From an uncultured Collinsella sp. (GTDB lineage: Bacteria > Actinomycetota > Coriobacteriia > Coriobacteriales > Coriobacteriaceae), in the NCBI GenBank assembly GCA_900550735.1, contig URTD01000126.1, forward strand, positions 1-5,866: a DNA stretch of 5,866 nucleotides. Direction: 5' to 3'. Of the stretch, positions 1 through 4,350 are shown piece after piece (positions within the stretch are counted from its first letter, which is position 1; the number at the start of each line of letters is the position of its first letter). Under the pieces are notes generated by a model. That model was not told the origin of the DNA. It saw only the letters and a program-made list of their open reading frames with translations, and searched no databases. The translations under genes were made by a program, and so were the position numbers.

Positions 1-1139
1 GCCTCGACCTCGTCAAAGGGAACAGTCAGACCGTCGCGACAGACAGGCATGCCCATCATGTCGATGGAAACATCTTCCTGGTTAAACTGCACACCGCACT
101 TACCGAGTGCCATGGCAACGCGGCCCCAGTTGCAATCGTGGCCGGCAATACAGGTCTTGACGAGCGGAGAGTTAGCAACAGCGCGCGCCGCGATATCGGC
201 CTCCTCGTCGTTAGCGGCGCCGGTAACATTAACCGTCACGAGCTTGGACGCACCCTCGCCGTCGGCGGCGATGTTGCGCGCCAGGCTCTCGCACACCTCG
301 TGCACGGCAAATGCCAACTCGTCAAAGGCATCAGTGCCCTCGACGATGGCCTCGGCATCCGCGGCAGCAGCGCCGGAGGCAAGCATGATGCAGGTGTCGT
401 TGGTCGAGGTATCGGAGTCGACCGTTACCTTGTTGAAGGTCTGTTTGACGGTCGAGAGCAGCAGAGCGTGGAGAGCCACCGGCTCGACGGGGGCATCGGT
501 GGTAATGACCGAAATCATAGTGGCCATGTTGGGCATGATCATGCCCGAGCCCTTGCACATGCCACCCACCGTATAAGCGTTGCCCACATGGCCCGCGGCC
601 TCGCTGCGGTAGCGAACGGCATACTCCTTGGAATGGGTATCGGTGGTCATGATGGCGCGGGCGGCATCGGCGCCACCATGAGCGGAGAGTGCCTCATAAG
701 CTGCCGGAATCGCCGTCTCGAACGTGCCGATCGGCAGAATCTGACCAATCACGCCCGTGGAGGCGACCAGGATTTGCTGAGGCTCGCAGCCGATGACCTG
801 CGAGGCGATGCTGCACGTCTCGCGCGCGCAGGCAAGGCCCGTCTCGCCCGTGGCAGCGTTCGCGTTGCCGGAGTTGACCGAGACACCGGCGATGGTGCCA
901 TAGCCCTTATCGGCACCGCCCAGATTGGCGCGGCTCACCTGCACAGGCGCTGCGCAAAAGCGGTTGGTCGTAAACACGCCGGCGCCGGGACAGGGCTTAT
1001 CGGGCACGACGAGCGCATAGTCCAAGCGCTCGGGATTCTTCCGGAATCCCGCATGAATACCCGCGGCCTTAAAGCCGGCCGCTGCCGTAACGCCACCCTC
1101 GACGGCGCGAATCTTGATATCGAACTGCTCTGTATTCAT
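1..1139 (-). CDS. argJ: Glutamate N-acetyltransferase / ornithine acetyltransferase ArgJ (3' end cut by window)
   Basis: ArgJ moves the acetyl group from N-acetylornithine to glutamate, releasing ornithine and regenerating N-acetylglutamate; many family members also use acetyl-CoA. It is cytoplasmic. I read 379 codons from ATG at 1139 with no stop before the left edge; the family is usually about 400 residues, so only a short C-terminal tail is missing. The self-cleavage motif is clear: KGSGMIMPNMATM at residues 196-208, with the expected cut between Ala206 and the nucleophile Thr207 (codon 519-521). The oxyanion-hole motif STGVIG is at 127-132, and DSDTSTNDT (241-249) and DGEGAS (293-298) are also family-typical. 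The start has TAAGGAG 11 nt upstream. It follows argC in the same direction after 134 bp. Whether it is mono- or bifunctional cannot be read from sequence alone. Confidence 0.96.
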   Translation of the reverse strand, partial: MNTEQFDIKIRAVEGGVTAAAGFKAAGIHAGFRKNPERLDYALVVPDKPCPGAGVFTTNRFCAAPVQVSRANLGGADKGYGTIAGVSVNSGNANAATGETGLACARETCSIASQVIGCEPQQILVASTGVIGQILPIGTFETAIPAAYEALSAHGGADAARAIMTTDTHSKEYAVRYRSEAAGHVGNAYTVGGMCKGSGMIMPNMATMISVITTDAPVEPVALHALLLSTVKQTFNKVTVDSDTSTNDTCIMLASGAAAADAEAIVEGTDAFDELAFAVHEVCESLARNIAADGEGASKLVTVNVTGAANDEEADIAARAVANSPLVKTCIAGHDCNWGRVAMALGKCGVQFNQEDVSIDMMGMPVCRDGLTVPFDEVE

Positions 1140-1150
1140 CGTCCTTACGA

Positions 1151-1157
1151 CTCCTTA
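1151..1157 (-). promoter_or_regulatory. Ribosome binding site of argJ
   Basis: TAAGGAG on the minus strand lies 11 nt before the argJ ATG. A second, weaker AAGGAC sits almost against the start codon (1141-1146). The first is the better candidate by sequence, although its spacing is slightly long. Confidence 0.6.
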
Positions 1158-1165
1158 TATCAAAC

Positions 1166-1196
1166 AAAAAACGGGCATCGGCTGGCACGCCATACC
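1166..1196 (-). terminator. Terminator-like hairpin between argC and argJ
   Basis: On the minus strand GGTATGGC (1189-1196) can pair with GCC-G-ATGCC (1174-1182), giving an 8-bp stem with one G.U pair, one bulged G and a 6-nt loop. Two bases (CG) follow and then six T residues (1166-1171). It ends only about 9 nt before the argJ ribosome site. The shape fits a weak intrinsic terminator or attenuator that would reduce argJ relative to argC. Pairing was done by eye with no folding energy, and some or all transcripts probably read through. Confidence 0.4.
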
Positions 1197-1273
1197 GGTC
1201 GCAATTACTAGACCAGCTTAAAAGTGGCGCCCCACTCGATACCCGACTACCAAATCGTCAACAATCGAATGTG

Positions 1274-2344
1274 CTACACCGGGCACGCCACTGTGGGCAA
1301 ACCTCGTCGCTCGTCAAAACCAAAGACGATGTTGGCGCACTGGACCGCCTGACCCGCAGCACCCTTGCACAGATTGTCGATGGCACCTGTCGCCACCAGC
1401 ACGCCCGCGCGCTTGTTGAGCGCAAGGCCAATCTGGGCGGCATTGGTGCCGACGACCGAGGCCGTCTTGGGCTGCTGGCCGGCATCGAGCACGCGCACAA
1501 AGGTGCGACCGGCGTAGAACTGCTTGTAATGGTCGACGACGTCCTCAAGGGCCAGCGTGTCGAGAGCCTGCGGCGCGAGCGGCAGCGTCACCGTGGAGAG
1601 CAGACCGCGCTTGAGCGGTGCCAGATGCGGGGTGAAGACGATGCGGTCGGCCAGGCCAAGTATCTGCTCGATCTCGGGCGTGTGACGATGCTTGCCCACG
1701 CCATAGGCCTCCAGATTCTCATCCGCGCTGCAAAAATGCGTACGGGCGTTGCAGGACTTACCGGCACCCGTCACGCCGCTGATAGCGTCGACGATCACGG
1801 GGCCGCTCTGGGCAACCCAGCCGGCACGCACGGCGGGCGCGGCAGCAAGACTCGTTGCGGTGGGATAGCAGCCGGCGCAGGCGACCAGCACGGACTTGCC
1901 ATCAGCATAGTCGGATGCGGCGGTCTCCAGGTCCCGACAGAACAGCTCGGGCAGACCAAAAGCACGCGTCTTGAGCAGCTCGGGGCTCGTGTGCTCGGCG
2001 GCATACCACGCCTCGAACACGGACGGATCGCTCAGGCGGTAGTCGGCAGACAGGTCGAAGCAGGAAACGCCTGCGGCAAGCAGGGCGGGCACCTGCGCCA
2101 TGGCGGCGGTGTGCGGCACGGCCAAAAAGACAGCGTCGCAGGATGTAAGCTCGGGAGCATCGTGCGTCGTGAAGACAAGATCGCTCACGCCGGCGAAACT
2201 CGGATACACCGCAGACAGCGGCTGGCCGGCATCGGCGTTGGACGTGATGGCAACAAGTTCAAACTCGGGATGGCCGAGTACGAGGCGAATGAGCTCGGCA
2301 CCGGCATATCCTGCCGCACCGACGATTCCAACCTTTAAAGACAT
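1274..2344 (-). CDS. argC: N-acetyl-gamma-glutamyl-phosphate reductase ArgC
   Basis: ArgC reduces N-acetyl-gamma-glutamyl phosphate with NADPH to N-acetylglutamate 5-semialdehyde, the third step of arginine synthesis, in the cytoplasm. The 356-residue product matches the usual length of the family (about 345-360). The NADP-binding Rossmann motif GIVGAAGYAGAEL is at residues 6-18. The catalytic Cys is C159 in AGCYPT, and the HRHTPEIEQ motif (219-227) carries the conserved active-site histidine. The substrate-binding region GVTGAGK is at 190-196. The ATG at 2344 is preceded by AAGGAG with 6-nt spacing, so the start is secure; the stop is TAG. It is the first gene of the arginine cluster, just downstream of two ARG-box-like palindromes, so ArgR repression by arginine is likely. 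argJ follows on the same strand. Confidence 0.97.
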   Translation of the reverse strand: MSLKVGIVGAAGYAGAELIRLVLGHPEFELVAITSNADAGQPLSAVYPSFAGVSDLVFTTHDAPELTSCDAVFLAVPHTAAMAQVPALLAAGVSCFDLSADYRLSDPSVFEAWYAAEHTSPELLKTRAFGLPELFCRDLETAASDYADGKSVLVACAGCYPTATSLAAAPAVRAGWVAQSGPVIVDAISGVTGAGKSCNARTHFCSADENLEAYGVGKHRHTPEIEQILGLADRIVFTPHLAPLKRGLLSTVTLPLAPQALDTLALEDVVDHYKQFYAGRTFVRVLDAGQQPKTASVVGTNAAQIGLALNKRAGVLVATGAIDNLCKGAAGQAVQCANIVFGFDERRGLPTVACPV

Positions 2345-2350
2345 ATCGGA

Positions 2351-2356
2351 CTCCTT
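2351..2356 (-). promoter_or_regulatory. Ribosome binding site of argC
   Basis: AAGGAG on the minus strand lies 6 nt before the argC ATG, a near-ideal spacing that fixes the start. Confidence 0.8.
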
Positions 2357-2428
2357 GTCTGCAGTTTATGCACCAATGCGCATCCCGCACCCGTCGTTAT
2401 GAGGTGGGTTGAAACTTTAGCACCAGAA

Positions 2429-2446
2429 GATGCATATATACGCAAA
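2429..2446 (-). promoter_or_regulatory. ARG-box-like operator, promoter-distal copy nearest argC
   Basis: The minus strand reads TTTGCGTATATATGCATC, an imperfect palindrome of the form TTGCnT-n4-ATGCAT. AT-rich 18-bp palindromes of this kind upstream of argC are typical sites of the arginine repressor ArgR. Its centre is 21 bp from that of the second box, the spacing of an 18-bp box plus a 3-bp gap known for ArgR hexamer sites. The TATATA inside it could also serve as a -10 element, but I could not find a convincing -35 at the right distance, so the promoter itself is left uncalled. Confidence 0.6.
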
Positions 2447-2449
2447 TCT

Positions 2450-2467
2450 TTTGCATATTCATGCATT
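2450..2467 (-). promoter_or_regulatory. ARG-box-like operator, copy farther from argC
   Basis: The plus strand reads TTTGCATATTCATGCATT, containing TTGCAT-n4-ATGCAT. It is a better palindrome than its neighbour and resembles ARG boxes described for actinobacterial argC promoters; that comparison is from memory. Only 3 bp (TCT) separate the two 18-bp boxes. Together they begin 85 bp upstream of the argC start. Confidence 0.62.
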
Positions 2468-2513
2468 GAAACAAACCAGACACATTCACGCGAAGGAATT
2501 GACAAATAACAAT

Positions 2514-2564
2514 GGGCTCCACATCGCCCGGTGCACCTTGCGGTGCCGTTGCGATGTGGAGCCC
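2514..2564 (-). terminator. Long inverted repeat, probable terminator of the ECF/flavoprotein operon
   Basis: A perfect 14-bp inverted repeat pairs 2514-2527 (GGGCTCCACATCGC) with 2551-2564. Its 23-nt loop can itself form a 5-bp stem, GCACC (2533-2537) with GGTGC (2542-2546). On the minus strand the stem is followed by ATTGTTATTTGTCA, T-rich but not a clean T-run. It lies 46 bp after the stop of the last operon gene and before the ARG boxes, the right place to insulate argC from upstream transcription. On the plus strand the downstream side is less T-rich. Confidence 0.7.
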
Positions 2565-2610
2565 GACACAGACGGGTATTTAAATTGTTGGGGCCGGCGG
2601 GAGAACTCTT

Positions 2611-3021
2611 TTAGAGCTCGACCGGCACCCATTCGTCGTGGTTGCAGATGAAGGCCTCCGGCTCCTCGACGCTAAAGAAGACGAGCGTGGGGTCGCCTGC
2701 GCCCTCATAATGCTCGCCCAAACGCTCCAGATGCTTCCAGCCGGCCTCGCGCATATCGGGAGCAGCCTGATCATCCAAGCCCGCGCGTCCGCGCAAAATG
2801 AGCCAGCCATGGCCCGGCCACCAGCTCGTGGCCTCAAAGCGCTGGTTTTGCAGCAGCTCCTGCCACACATCTTTGGTGCGTGCCGTCACAAACCACAGCT
2901 TGCCGTCCTGAATCTGTGCAAACGAAAACGGACGCACATGCGGCTGCCCATCCACGCTCGTCGCCAGATACCACGCCGGCACCGACGTCAGATACTCCAA
3001 CACCGTATTCAATCCGTCCAC
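2611..3021 (-). CDS. Pyridoxamine 5'-phosphate oxidase-like (FMN split-barrel) protein, second copy
   Basis: This is a small cytoplasmic protein of the PNPOx-like split-barrel superfamily, which usually binds FMN (sometimes F420 or haem) as a dimer; the substrate is unknown. Counted from GTG at 3021 it has 136 residues. Family-typical segments are PAWYLATS (15-22), VRPFSFA (29-35), GKLWF (40-44) and KDVWQEL (50-56). The open frame reaches back five codons to another GTG at 3036, but a strong AGGAGG (3026-3031) lies inside that extension and ends 4 nt before the GTG at 3021, so the shorter start is chosen. It is a tandem paralogue of the gene just upstream, roughly 45% identical by eye, separated by 51 bp. 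It is far shorter than true pyridoxamine phosphate oxidase (about 210 residues), so vitamin B6 oxidase activity should not be assumed. Confidence 0.85.
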   Translation of the reverse strand: MDGLNTVLEYLTSVPAWYLATSVDGQPHVRPFSFAQIQDGKLWFVTARTKDVWQELLQNQRFEATSWWPGHGWLILRGRAGLDDQAAPDMREAGWKHLERLGEHYEGAGDPTLVFFSVEEPEAFICNHDEWVPVEL

Positions 3022-3025
3022 GTTT

Positions 3026-3031
3026 CCTCCT
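3026..3031 (-). promoter_or_regulatory. Ribosome binding site that decides the start of the second flavoprotein-like gene
   Basis: AGGAGG on the minus strand ends 4 nt before GTG at 3021. Because it lies downstream of the in-frame GTG at 3036, it would be inside the coding region if the longer start were used. The spacing is on the short side but acceptable. Confidence 0.65.
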
Positions 3032-3072
3032 GTCACTAGCCAATTTGGAACGGGTAGTTAATTTGAGACGCG

Positions 3073-3519
3073 CTAGAGCTCCAGACGCTCTTCGCTGCCG
3101 TCGATATCGCAGAAGCGGGCGACGATATTGCGAACCGAGAAAAACGCAAGGCGACCGTCGTTGGCGCTCTCGTGATTCTCGCCAATGCCCACCATGTGCT
3201 TAAAGCCAGCTTCGCGAACGCGGTCGCTCACTACCGCATCGTCCTCGAGCGCAGCCTCGCCGGTCAATACGATCCAGCACTCCCCCGGTTTCCAGCCCGA
3301 AAGCTCAAACTTGGGGTTCGCGCCGAGCTCTGCCCACACGTCCTTGTCGCGCGACGTGCAAAACCACAGCTTGCCGTTATCGACCATGGCAAACGAAAAC
3401 GGCCTTACGCGCGGCTGATGCCCATCGTTCGCATCAGTCGTAGCCAGAAACCACGCGGGGATGCGCCTGAGGTATGTGCAGGCGCGCTCGAGTTGGGCCG
3501 TGCGGTCGATATCGGTCAT
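3073..3519 (-). CDS. Pyridoxamine 5'-phosphate oxidase-like (FMN split-barrel) protein, first copy
   Basis: This 148-residue member of the PNPOx-like split-barrel family is probably a cytoplasmic FMN-binding dimer; reaction and substrate are not known. Segments that mark the family are PAWFLATT (21-28), RVRPFSFA (37-44), GKLWF (49-53), KDVWAEL (59-65) and the strand CWIVLTGEAAL (81-91). The same blocks occur in the same order in the next gene, so the two arose by tandem duplication and have diverged. ATG at 3519 is preceded by AAAGGGA with about 5-nt spacing. It begins 30 bp after the ecfT stop on the same strand, which suggests it is transcribed with the ECF transporter genes. It could help handle a flavin or vitamin brought in by the transporter, but this rests on position alone. 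Confidence 0.87.
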   Translation of the reverse strand: MTDIDRTAQLERACTYLRRIPAWFLATTDANDGHQPRVRPFSFAMVDNGKLWFCTSRDKDVWAELGANPKFELSGWKPGECWIVLTGEAALEDDAVVSDRVREAGFKHMVGIGENHESANDGRLAFFSVRNIVARFCDIDGSEERLEL

Positions 3520-3549
3520 AGGAATCCCTTTCTTGCGCTCGAATCGCGC

Positions 3550-4350
3550 CTAAACAAGTTGAAGATTGATGACGATGACGCAGATGAGCAGCAACGCCGT
3601 CACCACCGCCGCCAACGCATCGCCGCGGCAAAATGCAAGCGCATGCAGTCGCGTACGCCCCTGCTCGCCATGGTAGCAACGTGCATCCATAGCGGCAGAG
3701 AGTGTCTCGGCATGACGAAACACACCCGTGAACAGCGGAATTGCCACGCTGGCGAGCATGCGTACGCCGCCGAGCGGACCGCCCGTCACGCGCGCGCCGC
3801 GACTTGCCTGCGCGTCCGCAGTCTGCTTCATCTCGGTGGCAAACTGCGGCATAAAGCGCAGCGCGATGCCCATGATCATGCCGAGCTCGTGTGCCGGGAG
3901 CCCCACGCGCGCAAGTGGCGCGAGCAAACGCTCAAAGCCTGCAGTGAGATCGAGCGTGGGCGTGGTGAGTGTAATGGCGCTCATGCCGGCCATCATCAGG
4001 GTCAGGCGGCACGCCATAAACCCGGCGGAATGCAGCGAGCCCTCGCTTATCTGCAGAAAGCCGAGCTGCCACAGGATCAGCCCGCTCTGGTCGGTAAATA
4101 GGTTGAGCACCGCGACCACCACGACAATCGCCAGCAGCGGCGCCATCGATGACAGGACGCGGCGAAGCGGCACCCGGGACACGGTATAGATCAGCACAAT
4201 GAAAATTGCGACCGGGACCAGTCCGCGGAAGCTACTGACCGTGAGCGTCGTGATCAGAAACACAAAGCCCAAGAGCAACTTGGTTCGCGGGTCCAGGCGG
4301 TGGATTGCACTATCGCCGGGATAGTAGCTGCCGAACGAAAACGCCTCCAT
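3550..4350 (-). CDS. ecfT: Energy-coupling factor transporter transmembrane protein EcfT
   Basis: EcfT is the membrane scaffold of ECF-type ABC importers: it links the two ATPase domains to a small substrate-binding membrane protein (S component) that takes up vitamins or metal ions. The 266-residue product has the usual family length. Hydrophobic segments lie near residues 26-40, 44-58, 70-84, 108-130, 197-212 and 244-263. The two arginine motifs of the coupling helices are present: ASRG at 182-185 and MDARCY at 221-226, the second with Cys where many homologues have Gly. The N-terminal stretch HRLDPRTKL (17-25) is also typical. The ATG shares its A with the ATPase stop (TAATG), and AGGAGG sits 7 nt upstream, so translation is probably coupled. 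The S component is not in this window. Orthologue-level naming (EcfT versus CbiQ, YkoC or BioN) is not possible from this alone. Confidence 0.95.
   Translation of the reverse strand: MEAFSFGSYYPGDSAIHRLDPRTKLLLGFVFLITTLTVSSFRGLVPVAIFIVLIYTVSRVPLRRVLSSMAPLLAIVVVVAVLNLFTDQSGLILWQLGFLQISEGSLHSAGFMACRLTLMMAGMSAITLTTPTLDLTAGFERLLAPLARVGLPAHELGMIMGIALRFMPQFATEMKQTADAQASRGARVTGGPLGGVRMLASVAIPLFTGVFRHAETLSAAMDARCYHGEQGRTRLHALAFCRGDALAAVVTALLLICVIVINLQLV

Noticed and set aside
138..1211. Open frame of 357 codons on the plus strand opposite argJ
   Set aside because: It lies opposite a gene with clear catalytic motifs, its translation is Arg/Gly/His-rich with no recognisable domain, and long antisense frames are common in GC-rich DNA.
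1271..2338. Open frame of 355 codons on the plus strand, almost exactly opposite argC
   Set aside because: The near-identical extent is a codon-bias shadow of argC. The translation is low-complexity, basic and without a convincing ribosome site.
2366..2383. Five-codon leader peptide Met-Arg-Ile-Gly-Ala ahead of argC on the minus strand
   Set aside because: A single Arg codon and no convincing Shine-Dalgarno sequence; no attenuator structure follows it before the argC start.
2433..2480. Sigma-70-type promoter for argC overlapping the ARG boxes
   Set aside because: TATATA within the nearer box could be a -10, but no -35 of reasonable quality lies 16-18 bp upstream, so exact elements cannot be supported.
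2430..2651. Plus-strand open frame of 73 codons through the intergenic region
   Set aside because: It runs through the ARG boxes and the long inverted repeat, has no ribosome site, and its end overlaps the flavoprotein-like gene.
3172..4101. Plus-strand open frame of 309 codons across the first flavoprotein-like gene and ecfT
   Set aside because: It crosses two real minus-strand genes and encodes an Arg/His/Ala-rich sequence with no domain.
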